Source: Amphiduros pacificus (Eukaryota; Annelida; Polychaeta; Phyllodocida; Hesionidae). Taken from it: a DNA stretch of 64,000 bases. The notes under the pieces are model-generated. The model saw nothing but the letters and a program-made list of their open reading frames with translations. It had not been told where the DNA came from and ran no database searches. The position numbers and the translations under genes are program-made. Positions 25,601 through 34,077 of this stretch are shown here, piece by piece (position 1 is the first letter of the stretch; the number at the start of each line of letters is the position of its first letter). The stretch covers positions 31,192,904-31,256,903 of the forward strand of contig OX439004.1 of NCBI GenBank assembly GCA_949316495.1, written 5' to 3'.

Positions 25601-28600
25601 AGGCTGATGGTATGTTTAAGGTTTATGGAGATTGGTAATGTAGACACAAAGCAAGCTGATGTGTAACTGTTGGAAGGGAGATTGATGTCTCAGACTGGTT
25701 GACAATTGTTAATGGAAGGATGACAAATACAGATATTAAATCAAGAGGTTACTGATGCTTTGATGATGGTTTACCAGCTCAGTTTATTTCATAAAGGTCA
25801 GCATGTACTCTCTACTTGGGACATACATGTACATGTAGTAGTTACAAAGATATAGATTGTTTTTATTTCAGAATCTGCCTGTACAGAGTTGAATGGAGGC
25901 TGTAACCAAAAGTGCCAAGCGACACCACAAGGGCCAAAATGTGAATGCTTTCCAGGATATTTGAGGCAAAATGATGATAAAACCTGCTTAGGTAAGAGTC
26001 GCATTAAAATGTGCAACCTGGAATTTTTTGTCAATTTGGAATTGTAGAACAGAGCAGTGATGCTAACTTATATTCACTTGACCTCCAAGAATAAATAGTT
26101 GTCTTAAAAGATTTTCATCTCATTATTAAAATTGTAGGGAGTCCCAAAGCAGTGTTTGTCATTTCAAATTTAACTCCCAAAGTCATTCTATTTTGATTAT
26201 GATTAATAATGAGGGGGCAATTTCTTATCGAAATCTTTCAGACTACAACAAGGAAGAAAATGGGGCTAGCAATAATTGATACCTGATAATAATAATAAGC
26301 ACATTGGGAGATAATAAACTTGGTGCTGTTATGCCATATCACAAGAAATCAGGGCATTGGTGGATTTTATCACTGTACAGCTACATGCAGGCCTTGACAT
26401 AAAGAGAAAAATGTTGGTTGCCCAGTTGGACCACTAGAGCATGAGAAGTGGTGGCCCGAAGTTTCTAAGGATAATAAGATGTGTCATACAATAAGGAGCA
26501 TTGTATATAAGGCTGTTTTATGACGAACTGGCACAAACAAAGGATCTGGATACTTGATTTTTTCCAGATCAAAAATGAGCAGAAATGCTGGTGGTTATTT
26601 TTGTGATTTCCATTTACAGATAGAGATGAATGCTTGGAACACAAATGCAGCCAACTTTGTGTGAATACACAAGGGTCGTTCCATTGTCGGTGTGAGGAGG
26701 GGTACAGGTTGGAGCCAGACAAGTCCACTTGCAGAGCTCTAGGTAAAGGTCTTGACTAACCTGTGTAAAAAAAAAAGTAACTTAAATTAAAAGTAATTTA
26801 AATGAATTCATGTCATTGTAAAAGTTTGTTTACTTCATTATAGGGGAACCAGCAGATTTGTTGATTGCGACTGGGACCGCTGTGAGAAGTCACACCTTGG
26901 AGTCACAGAAGTCCCATTACCACACAGTGAAGGATACACTGAGACATACTGTTATAGCAGTGGACTACCTCTTGTCTACCGGTCACATGTTCTATGCTAC
27001 AGATGAGGTAGGTCCAGTAGACGCTGTATTCATAGTTGTATACTACCTCTTGTCTATCAGTCACATGTTCTATGCTACAGATGAGGTAGGTCCAGTAGAC
27101 GCTGTATTCATAGTTGTAGACTACCTCTTGTCTATCGGTCACATGTTCTATGCTACAGATGAGGTAGGTCCAGTAGACGCTGTATTCATAGTTGTAGACT
27201 ACCTCTTGTCTATCGGTCACATGTTCTATGCTACAGATGAGGTAGGTCCAGTAGACGCTGTATTCATAGTTGTAGACTACCTCTTGTCTACTGATCACAT
27301 GTTTTATGCTACAGATGAGGTAGGTCCAGTAGACGCTGTATTCATAGTTGTAGACTACCTCTTGTCTACCGGTCACATGTTCTATGCTACAGATGAGGTA
27401 GGTCCAGTAGACGCTGTACTGATAGCTGTAGACTACCTCTTGTCTATCGGTCACATGTTCTATGCCACAGATGAGGTAGGTCCAGTAGACGCTGTATTCA
27501 TAGTTGTAGACTACCTCTTGTCTATCGGTCACATGTTCTATGCCACAGATGAGGTAGGTCCAGTAGACGCTGTATTCATAGTTGTAGACTACCTCTTGTC
27601 TATCGGTCACATGTTCTATGCCACAGATAAGGTAGGTCCAGTAGACGCTGTATTCATAGTTGTAGACTACCTCTTGTCTATCGGTCACATGTTCTATGCC
27701 ACAGATGAGGTAGGTCCAGTAGACGCTGTATTCATAGTTGTAGACTACCTCTTGTCTATCGGTCACATGTTCTATGCCACAGATGAGGTAGGTCCAGTAG
27801 ACGCTGTATTCATAGTTGTAGACTACCTCTTGTCTATCGGTCACATGTTCTATGCCACAGATGAGGTAGGTCCAGTAGACGCTGTATTCATAGTTGTAGA
27901 CTACCTCTTGTCTATCGGTCACATGTTCTATGCCACAGATAAGGTAGGTCCAGTAGACGCTGTATTCATAGTTGTAGACTACCTCTTGTCTACCGGTCAC
28001 ATGTTCTATGCCACAGATGAGGTAGGTCCAGTAGACGCTGTATTCATAGTTGTAGACTACCTCTTGTCTATCGGTCACATGTTCTATGCCACAGATAAGG
28101 TAGGTCCAGTAGACGCTGTATTCATAGTTGTAGACTACCTCTTGTCTATCGGTCACATGTTCTATGCCACAGATGAGGTAGGTCCAGTAGACGCTGTATT
28201 CATAGTTGTAGACTACCTCTTGTCTACCGGTCACATGTTCTATGCCACAGATGAGGTAGGTCCAGTAGACGCTGTATTCATAGTTGTAGACTACCTCTTG
28301 TCTATCGGTCACATGTTCTATGCCACAGATGAGGTAGGTCCAGTAGACGCTGTATTCATAGTTGTAGACTACCTCTTGTCTACCGGTCACATGTTCTATG
28401 CCACAGATGAGGTAGGTCCAGTAGACGCTGTATTCATAGTTGTAGACTACCTCTTGTCTACCGGTCACATGTTCTATGCCACAGATGAGGTAGGTCCAGT
28501 AGACGCTGTATTCATAGTTGTAGACTACCTCTTGTCTATCGGTCACATGTTCTATGCCACAGATGAGGTAGGTCCAGTAGACGCTGTATTCATAGTTGTA

Positions 28601-31600
28601 GACTACCTCTTGTCTATCGGTCACATGTTCTATGCCACAGATGAGGTAGGTCCAGTAGACGCTGTATTCATAGTTGTAGACTACCTCTTGTCTATCGGTC
28701 ACATGTTCTATGCCACAGATGAGGTAGGTCCAGTAGACGCTGTATTCATAGTTGTAGACTACCTCTTGTCTATCGGTCACATGTTCTATGCCACAGATGA
28801 GGTAGGTCCAGTAGACGCTGTATTCATAGTTGTAGACTACCTCTTGTCTACCGGTCACATGTTCTATGCCACAGATGAGGTAGGTCCAGTAGACGCTGTA
28901 TTCATAGTTGTAGACTACCTCTTGTCTATCGGTCACATGTTCTATGCCACAGATGAGGTAGGTCCAGTAGACGCTGTATTCATAGTTGTAGACTACCTCT
29001 TGTCTACCGGTCACATGTTCTATGCCACAGATGAGGTAGGTCCAGTAGACGCTGTATTCATAGTTGTAGACTACCTCTTGTCTATCGGTCACATGTTCTA
29101 TGCCACAGATGAGGTAGGTCCAGTAGACGCTGTATTCATAGTTGTAGACTACCTCTTGTCTACCGGTCACATGTTCTATGCCACAGATGAGGTAGGTCCA
29201 GTAGACGCTGTATTCATAGTTGTAGACTACCTCTTGTCTACCGGTCACATGTTCTATGCCACAGATGAGGTAGGTCCAGTAGACGTGATATTAATGGAAG
29301 TAGACTAATTCATGTCCTTTGCAAAATCCTCACATGGTTTATGCTTCAAATCAGGTAGGTTTGGAAGACATATACATGTCTTCATAGTTGTAGACTACTT
29401 TGTACTGGTCAAAGATTTATGGTAGAGATGAGGTAGGTCGGGTAAACACTTTACAGATACGTGTTTTCAAATCTGTCTACTGTATGAACATGTAGGTCGT
29501 GCAGACACCCGTATTCATAGTAGATTACCTACTCTCTACTGGTCACAGGTCCGTTACAGATGAGGCAGGTTTGTTAGACACCCATTTTCAGATGCAAACT
29601 TCTTCCTATATAATTCTCATGTTTTATGTTACAAATAGGTAGGACAAAAAGAATGACACCTATATTAAATTCATAGCTGTTGACTACTTCATGTAAATTC
29701 GTCTTCTGAAGAAGTGAAGAAAATAACTTTTCTTTTCAAGATTTAATTGCTAATTAATGTGACTGAATTCTAGGGGAAGATATACGAGTTTGATGCATCA
29801 AGCAACCAGACCACTGTGTTCCACAGTAATATCAAGTTGGTTCGCAACATAGCAGTGGACTGGGTAGCACACAATCTGTACTATGCTGACATGAGGGACT
29901 CTGGAATATTTGCCTGTGATCTGGGTACCAAGCAGTGTGCCTGTGTTGTGACTGGGGGCCTCGACCAACCTCAAGGGCTTGCGATAGACCCTACATCGGG
30001 GTAAGGCATTTTGCATAACTACGTAATTCTATTCTGAGAAAAAGAAAATAGAATTTTGGTTTACTTTCTTGAACGTCATTGGTTGTTCCTAAAAATCAGG
30101 AATACATAATTGCCAATACATAATAAACTAAACTTTTTGTTTGTGTACGTTTATAACATGTTGACGTGAAGTACAAGAAGCCTGCTAAAAATAAGGTTTA
30201 AAATCTCACCATTTTGGTTTAGTGCTTCATGGAAAGCCGAGGGGTTCTGAGAAATTTGTTGTTTAAATTTTGTCATTTTAATGGAAGCAGAGATGTTGTT
30301 TACTTTACATAGTTGGCTGTTTTGGAGCGATATGAGTAGTCACAGTCCTTGCATTGAGAGGGCGACACTGGCCGGAGAAGACCGTATGATTATGACCACA
30401 TACGGTAAATGGCCAACCAGCTTGACCCTTGACCTTGTCCAGAAACGTCTCTACTGGGTGGAAGCCCGATATGACTACATTATGTCCATGCAATATGATG
30501 GATCCAGGTGAACTCCTTATTATTTTCTGTCTGATAAAGAAATGGTTGATTTTCATGATTTTTTCATACTGTTGCTCATCAAAAATTAACATTGCAATGG
30601 TTTACTATGTGAAAGCTCATACTTATAATGAATGTGTCAAAAGTACAAATTTGTTGAAGTTAAATAGAAAACAGATATTTTTCCAAATGAATGTGCAGTG
30701 AACAATATCTTTTTGTGCATTTGATAAAGTATGGAGTATGGCTTTATTGCTGTTGTCCAAACTATTATCAATAAATAGCAAATGTTTAAAAGAGCAGAAA
30801 CTTTCAGGTAATTTTGTGGATTAAGTGATACAAAATAAAAAGAAGATGAGGATGCAAGATCATGAGGCAAGATAGCAACATTGCTGAGAATTAATTCAGG
30901 TATTTTTTTTCTCTCTTCATAGGCCGGAGGAGCATGCACATCAACTGCTGAGTTTCCCGGAGAAGCATTTATCCATGATTGCCAACTTTGAGAATTATTT
31001 ATACTGGTCGGACCCACTGCACGGCACCATCTGGAAGGCTCACAAGTGGACTGGTCAGAATGTCACCAGGATCGCCACAGGGCTCCTTGCTGTGACCAAT
31101 ATCAGGATACGACACCATGTCCTACAACCACAAGGTATAAACCGATAAATCGCTTTATGATAATCACAATTATCCCATATCAATGTTCAGACTTGGTACA
31201 ATAATTTTGCATACAGTATTATAATATGGTGTCTCGTTCACATATGTATATGTACAATGTACAAGTTGTTACTTTTGAAAAATGAAAATAAAGGAAATTT
31301 CTTCTCCAGCTGTAATTATAAATAGATTGTCAGTGACTTATGGCATTAAACCTTACGTATTATCCCAATTTTATGAAAGTAAACTTGTGGCCACCAGTTA
31401 CAAACTGTGGTGCATTCTTTATTTCACATCAAATTAACATTTTATCATTGTGGAGGGAATTTTTACTTTTTGCTGAATAAACCATATTAAGAAAATAAAT
31501 CAATTTAATTATCGTGTTTTGGGTTTACCAACTTGAGGCCTTTAATAATAGTTAAGTACAATTTATTCTGATGCTGTTTTAATCTCATTTAAAATAAAAT

Positions 31601-32934
31601 ACATAACTGTTTTTTCAGGTGTAAATTTCTGCAATACCATGTCTCCTCCCTGTGAGTATTTGTGCCTGTTAAAGCCTGGTGGTGCCACCTGCATGTGTCC
31701 AGAAGGTATGAAATCTGTGGCTGGATCTCCCCACACCTGTGCAGGTCAGCACTAAATTGGTCTGTAAATTTGAAAAGAAAAATAAACCCAGTGAATTGGT
31801 TAAGACAAACCACTCTTGATATCTGAGAATAGCTTGTTTATACATGTAAAGTACAATAATACTGACTCATTTTACAGTGCCAACCCATAAAGGCAGCTGG
31901 AAACATCCTCAGAATACTTTGTCAGAGAAGGTTGGGAGCAGTAGTGATCCTAAAGATGGCGCCCTGCAAGGTGATCAGGCAATCCAGGTCAACCAAGATC
32001 ACTCGAACCCAGGTCCGTTCTCATGCTATATTCTATTTTTTTTTCTATACCTTAATATCTACTAAAACCTGTCCAGAATAATTTGAATATGACATCTCAT
32101 TTATATTTGTAAATAGAAGTATTTGCATGGGCATGAGGGAACAAAATGTGTAATAAAATTAAACAAAACTGCAATACCATACAGCAAACTTTGTCACATA
32201 TATTTCTTATTGGTGACAGAATTTGTAACCAGAAATGATAACATTCCATGCAAATGGAACAAATCAATATGTGATATTCGAGCTGACTCAGACAAATAAT
32301 AAACCATGTTTGTGGAGAACAAATTCTGTGTTTAAGTCCCACCAGAAGGAATGCACTGATTTTTTTCTGCCTACCTTCAATCAACATACTGCAGAGACAT
32401 TTTATGTGTGTATCCTATCATATTTTTCAAACAAAATTAAACATTATTTAAACCTTATCTGTATTCTATACAGTCCACAGATTTGTTGATATTACTTTCA
32501 ATAATGTTGCACATTATTAAACAACAAAGATATTATTCCCTCTGAAAAAAATGTGCATATCTCGCCATTCCAAATTCCCCCTCATTTCTTGTCCTTACCT
32601 AAATCGACTATAAACCCATTATTATTCAGTAAATTTTCATTTATGGGCTTTCAATGTGGGGAATGATATTCTATCTTCTCCAGCTAAATATTTCTTTTAC
32701 ATAAAATTATTTCGCTACCTAATAAAATGCAAAACATACATGACAGTGTCACTGAATCTCAATATGGCAGACAATGTTTTATGCCTTGACTTCTATACAG
32801 TGTGAGACATTTTGCAATCTCTGATAGATATTTATTTATTTATTTTTCTAATTAGAAATGGAGTTGCACTGCCCGGGCGGATACTGTATGAATGGTGGGA
32901 CGTGCCACGTGTTGGTAGGCTCCCTGTCCTGCAT
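16634..32934 (+). CDS. LDL-receptor/LRP-family receptor, exons 1-16 (3' end not found)
   Basis: Sixteen exons join without a frame conflict into about 762 residues: signal peptide (1-21), six LDLa ligand-binding modules (about 43-302), two EGF modules (303-383), one YWTD six-bladed propeller (384-649), a third EGF (650-691), a linker (692-736) and the start of a fourth EGF with the CxNGGTC signature. Almost all module borders are phase 1, as in the LDLR family. Members are single-pass endocytic receptors for lipoproteins and other ligands; LDLa modules bind ligand through Ca-dependent acidic sites, and the EGF/propeller unit acts in ligand release. The order LDLa-EGF-EGF-propeller-EGF is that of LDLR/VLDLR, while the final CMNGGTC EGF is more LRP1-like, so the exact orthologue is uncertain. 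A membrane segment and NPxY tail must lie further 3'. Four exon borders carry tandem arrays that include the splice site. Confidence 0.92.
17427..18123. mobile_element. Older piggyBac-like MITE, split by a second copy and another insertion
   Basis: 17427-17483 and the pieces at about 17817-17890 and 17990-18123 match, in order, the intact relative at 34239-34546 (GGGAAGGA, CCCAATGTTCTGAC, TTGACCCCAGTACTTTGT, GCAGATACGCTAGTCCAG, ending in AAGGGGTTAGC). The inner copy at 17488-17812 sits in it, and about 90 bp related to the dispersed repeat of 21470-21580 interrupts it near 17900-17985. Confidence 0.65.
17488..17812. mobile_element. piggyBac-like MITE (TTAA target), 325 bp
   Basis: Begins CCCCTAAGGGAC, ends CCGTTAGGGG, and is flanked on both sides by TTAA (17484-17487 and 17813-17816), the target of piggyBac-type elements. 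It is the reverse-orientation relative of the element at 34239-34546. No coding capacity. Confidence 0.75.
18230..19780. other. Intron 1 sequence without recognised features
   Basis: Short frames on both strands around 18970-19235 overlap one another and have no splice or domain support. No further feature seen. Confidence 0.5.
19840..20115. repeat. Dispersed repeat family, left part of copy A
   Basis: Shares GGCAACATATAAGTTATTTT, GATATGCATTTG and GCAGTGATCAGATCC motifs with 51383-52000. The right part continues at 21372, because the TIR element at 20123-21364 was inserted between them. Family unknown. Confidence 0.6.
20123..21364. mobile_element. Non-autonomous DNA transposon with 30-bp perfect TIRs
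   Basis: Starts CAATACCTCATAAGAATACC and ends with the exact reverse complement; the inverted match is 30 of 30 bases. It is flanked by direct repeats ATTAAAG (20116-20122 and 21365-21371), extendable to 8 bp if the boundary C is counted. A 7-8 bp duplication suggests a hAT-like element, but the TIR is not one I recognise. No transposase frame in the 1,242 bp. It lies in intron 1. Confidence 0.8.
21372..21680. repeat. Dispersed repeat family, right part of copy A
   Basis: Matches 52110-52412 over most of its length: both carry a TCACTGGCATG/CCACTGGCATG segment, AAGTGCACTTAACAG, GGTCAGATATCAACCAGT and a CATTTGTCACA segment near the end. A shorter match lies at about 17900-17985. Confidence 0.7.
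21726..21908 (+). CDS. LRP-like exon 2: N-terminus and LDLa 1
   Basis: Acceptor GTGTTTTCAG, phase 1 at both ends, donor GTTTGT. It codes for a Ser/Thr-rich N-terminal stretch and then a complete LDLa module with six cysteines, the WRCDN segment and the acidic [11 protein letters not shown] calcium site. Confidence 0.92.
22170..22803 (+). repeat. 88-bp minisatellite carrying seven extra copies of the exon 3 acceptor
   Basis: Units spaced 88 bp (one of 82) each contain GTGTGTTTCAG followed by the first ~40 coding bases of exon 3 (AGGGTGTGGTGGAGTG ... GGCAGTGC), then intronic TGACTGCTGATATGG. Copied AG sites fall near 22191, 22280, 22368, 22456, 22538, 22626 and 22714; the real one ends at 22803. 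In the exon frame each extra copy meets TGA right after GGCAGTGC, so the upstream acceptors are non-productive. Confidence 0.92.
22804..22929 (+). CDS. LRP-like exon 3: LDLa 2
   Basis: 126 nt, phase 1 to 1, donor GTTGGT. Reads [13 protein letters not shown] ... [20 protein letters not shown] ... LC: six cysteines and the SDE calcium motif. Its acceptor is the last of eight tandem copies. Confidence 0.9.
23154..23279 (+). CDS. LRP-like exon 4: LDLa 3
   Basis: 126 nt, phase 1 to 1, donor GTGAGT. Reads [18 protein letters not shown] ... [19 protein letters not shown], a complete LDLa module with DCxDxSDE. The acceptor (TTTTAAAG) has a weak pyrimidine tract, but frame and phase fit exactly. Confidence 0.9.
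23371..23496 (+). CDS. LRP-like exon 5: LDLa 4
   Basis: Acceptor TTATTGTAG. Reads [20 protein letters not shown] ... [15 protein letters not shown]. With the donor GTGGGT at 23497 the exon is 126 nt, the same length as its neighbours; an upstream GTCAAG at 23491 would remove two codons. The SDE motif is altered to WDED. Confidence 0.87.
23637..23760. mobile_element. SINE 3' fragment
   Basis: GAGTCCCAGTGACAG and AAATAGTGCAGAAAATGTCC closely match the body of the tRNA-derived SINE copy at 43978-44270 (GAGTCCCAGTGGCAG; AAATAGTACAGAAAATGTC). Confidence 0.55.
24065..24232 (+). CDS. LRP-like exon 6: LDLa 5 plus Thr/Ser linker
   Basis: 168 nt, phase 1 to 1, acceptor TTGGTGCAG, donor GTCAGT. A complete LDLa module ([15 protein letters not shown] ... 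[13 protein letters not shown]) is followed by about 16 residues rich in Thr, Ser, Asn and Pro, a flexible linker before the sixth module. Confidence 0.9.
24465..24675. repeat. Low-complexity GAATAGATTA repeat
   Basis: Imperfect repeats of AGATTAGAATAG in intron 6. The same kind of sequence occurs at 34955-35260. Confidence 0.85.
24731..24856 (+). CDS. LRP-like exon 7: LDLa 6
   Basis: 126 nt, phase 1 to 1, donor GTGAGT. Reads [15 protein letters not shown] ... [18 protein letters not shown], a complete LDLa module. Its donor is the first of about 17 tandem copies. Confidence 0.9.
24857..25600 (+). repeat. 43-bp minisatellite carrying about 17 copies of the exon 7 donor
   Basis: Each unit reads GTGAGTGAGGCTGGTGGGGT, then GTCTGACAGG, then GGAGGACATTGTG, the last being the 3' end of exon 7 (GGCGGACATTGTG). 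Every junction recreates TGTG|GTGAGT. One early unit is shortened. Use of any later donor would run the exon frame into GAG TGA at once. Repetitive Pro/Ser/His frames on the minus strand here are artefacts. Confidence 0.93.
25872..25991 (+). CDS. LRP-like exon 8: EGF 1
   Basis: 120 nt, phase 1 to 1, acceptor TTTATTTCAG, donor GTAAGA. Reads [13 protein letters not shown] ... [17 protein letters not shown]: six cysteines in EGF spacing, the LDLR EGF-A position. Confidence 0.92.
26620..26742 (+). CDS. LRP-like exon 9: EGF 2 (calcium-binding type)
   Basis: 123 nt, phase 1 to 1, acceptor TTTACAG, donor GTAAAG. Starts DRDEC, then [20 protein letters not shown] ... TC: the D-x-D/N-E-C plus N ... 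F/Y pattern of calcium-binding EGF modules, as in LDLR EGF-B. Confidence 0.93.
26844..27007 (+). CDS. LRP-like exon 10: first propeller blades (shortest form)
   Basis: Acceptor TTCATTATAG, phase 1 start, phase 0 end at ATGAG|GTAGGT. Reads [20 protein letters not shown] ... [19 protein letters not shown]. Joined to exon 11 it gives [17 protein letters not shown], the usual YWTD...G.I.R spacing of a blade, so the first donor gives a canonical propeller. The same donor recurs every 78 bp through 29269, and because the unit is 26 codons with no stop the exon can end at any of 30 positions (26844 to 27007 + 78n, n = 0-29) without losing frame. Confidence 0.88.
26950..29290 (+). repeat. 78-bp in-frame minisatellite of the exon 10 end and its donor (30 copies)
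   Basis: The unit joins about 51 nt of exon 10 (GTAGACTACCTCTTGTCTAT ... GCCACAGATGAG) to about 27 nt of intron (GTAGGTCCAGTAGACGCTGT ATTCATAGT). Donor ends lie at 27007 and every 78 bp to 29269 (29 x 78 = 2262). Sense translation adds [16 protein letters not shown] plus [10 protein letters not shown] per unit; the antisense strand is open too. Copies 1-6 use GCT and later ones GCC in YATDE; three copies have GATAAG in place of GATGAG. Decayed units continue to about 29680. Confidence 0.96.
29330..29690 (+). repeat. Degenerate copies of the 78-bp unit
   Basis: Recognisable pieces such as TCATAGTTGTAGACTACTTT, AGAGATGAGGTAGGTCGGGT, TACAGATGAGGCAGGTTTG and AATAGGTAGGACA show about four old units with substitutions and indels on the 3' side of the homogeneous array. 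Confidence 0.85.
29774..30000 (+). CDS. LRP-like exon 11: propeller blade
   Basis: Acceptor GAATTCTAG, phase 0 start, phase 2 end, donor GTAAGG. Reads [10 protein letters not shown] ... [20 protein letters not shown] ... [21 protein letters not shown] is a YWTD-type motif followed by the L/IAVDP-type strand. Confidence 0.93.
30313..30507 (+). CDS. LRP-like exon 12: two propeller blades
   Basis: 195 nt, phase 2 to 2, donor [26 protein letters not shown] (YWTD-type with G.I.R/IERA) and [20 protein letters not shown] (the second motif, LYWVEA). The acceptor TTTACATAG follows a long AT/T-rich tract. Confidence 0.92.
30923..31134 (+). CDS. LRP-like exon 13: last propeller blade
   Basis: Acceptor TCTCTTCATAG, phase 2 to 1, donor GTATAA. 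Reads [20 protein letters not shown] ... [20 protein letters not shown] ... QPQG: LYWSD plus G.I.KA closes the six-bladed propeller. Confidence 0.93.
31619..31744 (+). CDS. LRP-like exon 14: EGF 3
   Basis: 126 nt, phase 1 to 1, acceptor GTTTTTTCAG, donor GTCAGC. Reads [29 protein letters not shown] ... TC: the EGF module that follows the propeller in all LDLR relatives (EGF-C). Confidence 0.93.
31878..32012 (+). CDS. LRP-like exon 15: linker
   Basis: 135 nt, phase 1 to 1, acceptor ATTTTACAG, donor GTCCGT. It codes for 45 polar residues without cysteine ([15 protein letters not shown] ... DHSNP), between two EGF modules. Confidence 0.82.
32013..32855. other. Intron 15 with dispersed-repeat debris
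   Basis: TCCACAGATTTGTTGATATTACTTTC near 32474 resembles segments near 58730 and 58955, suggesting a dispersed repeat family. No exon supported. Confidence 0.45.
32856..32934 (+). CDS. LRP-like exon 16: first half of EGF 4
   Basis: 79 nt, acceptor TTTCTAATTAG, phase 1 start, phase 2 end, donor GTAAGT. Reads [26 protein letters not shown]: the C-xxxYCxNGGTC beginning of an LRP1-type EGF, whose last cysteines must come from the next exon. That exon, needing one base to complete the codon AT-, was not found. Confidence 0.87.
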
Positions 32935-33180
32935 GTAAGTACTTCTACTCTGTTCTGTATCTCACATATGGGTACTGTATGAATGGTGGGACGTGCCATG
33001 TGCTGGTAGGCTCCCTGTAAGTACTTCTACTCTGTTCTGTATCTCACATATGGATACTGTGTGAATGGTGGAATGTGCCACGTGACTGTTGACTCCCTCT
33101 TCTAGTCTATACCTAGTATATGGATACTATACGAAGGCTGGGACATGCCATGCGCTAGTTGACCTCTTCCGCCTGTTGTA
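32935..33180 (+). repeat. Partial tandem copies of exon 16 end with donor
   Basis: The stretch TACTGTATGAATGGTGGGAC through the donor GTAAGTACTTCTACTCTG recurs about 82 bp downstream, with a second strong donor at 33017. Two more copies, increasingly decayed, follow near 33055 and 33120. It is a short, old version of the arrays at exons 3, 7 and 10. Confidence 0.85.
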
Positions 33181-34077
33181 CCTCTAGTCTATAGGTACCT
33201 CATCTGTGTGTATTTATGAAGACCTTCCACCCTTAAAAATAACTAATTAAAATTGTTATCACACCATACAACTTAAACTGGTGCTGGTTTTTGTATATGT
33301 AATTATAGTTGAATTATTCATGCCATACATACTGATTTAAGAATGAAACAGAAAAAGCTTGGTTCCACTTTTATTGTGAGGTTAAACTGAAAACTGCTCA
33401 GTGTTGCTGTACAATGATGCACCATCTGTGCTGATAACAATAAGTTACTTTGTGATTATGATGAAGAATGCACTCATAGACTGGTATATTAGTCCATGTA
33501 GGAGGAGAATGTACCTCTTTTCAATTCGCAAGTATAATATTTGTATTATTTAGCAGCTGTATGGACTGTTAAACTTGTCAAAATCTTTGTCAATATGTGA
33601 AATGTTTAATATAACTTCAAACAGCAGCTATTTTTTACTGCAAAATTACATTGTATTACCTATTTTTAATAACAAGAATGGAGATGCATAGAAATCAATG
33701 TCAGTGTTATTTTGTTCAGAATTAATTAACACTTGGTAAAGGGAAGAAGAATGAGATTTAGATTTTCATTATGTCGTCCTGAGAATTGCCAGTAATGAGG
33801 AAGATGAAATTTTGAATTGTGAATAGCAATATACAATTAGTCAAAAACAAAATTCATATAGATATGCCTGTGAACACATATTATTTTTTGTTTGTTTATT
33901 ATGTATGCAGTACAGGGTGTGACTGTTCACATTTGTAGCTGACTCATATGTTATTTGAAAGTGTCTCATTAGTCCAGTCTGACCTGAAGAAGATAAGGAA
34001 GTGAGTGCTATTTACAGCTCATACCTGCCATCCCAACTCCCAAACAGAATAGGGATCACTCTTAATGATTGCAGAGG
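33181..34077. other. Non-coding stretch, presumed intron 16
   Basis: No frame with cysteine spacing or splice support to continue the EGF of exon 16 is seen. Confidence 0.5.

Noticed and set aside
24788-25647. Pro/Ser/His-rich frames on the minus strand
   Set aside because: Three overlapping frames of the same 43-bp repeat; each reads the same sequence shifted, so none is likely coding.
26903-29248. 781-codon open frame on the minus strand
   Set aside because: Antisense of the 78-bp array; open only because the unit is 26 codons long. No start context, domain or splice support.
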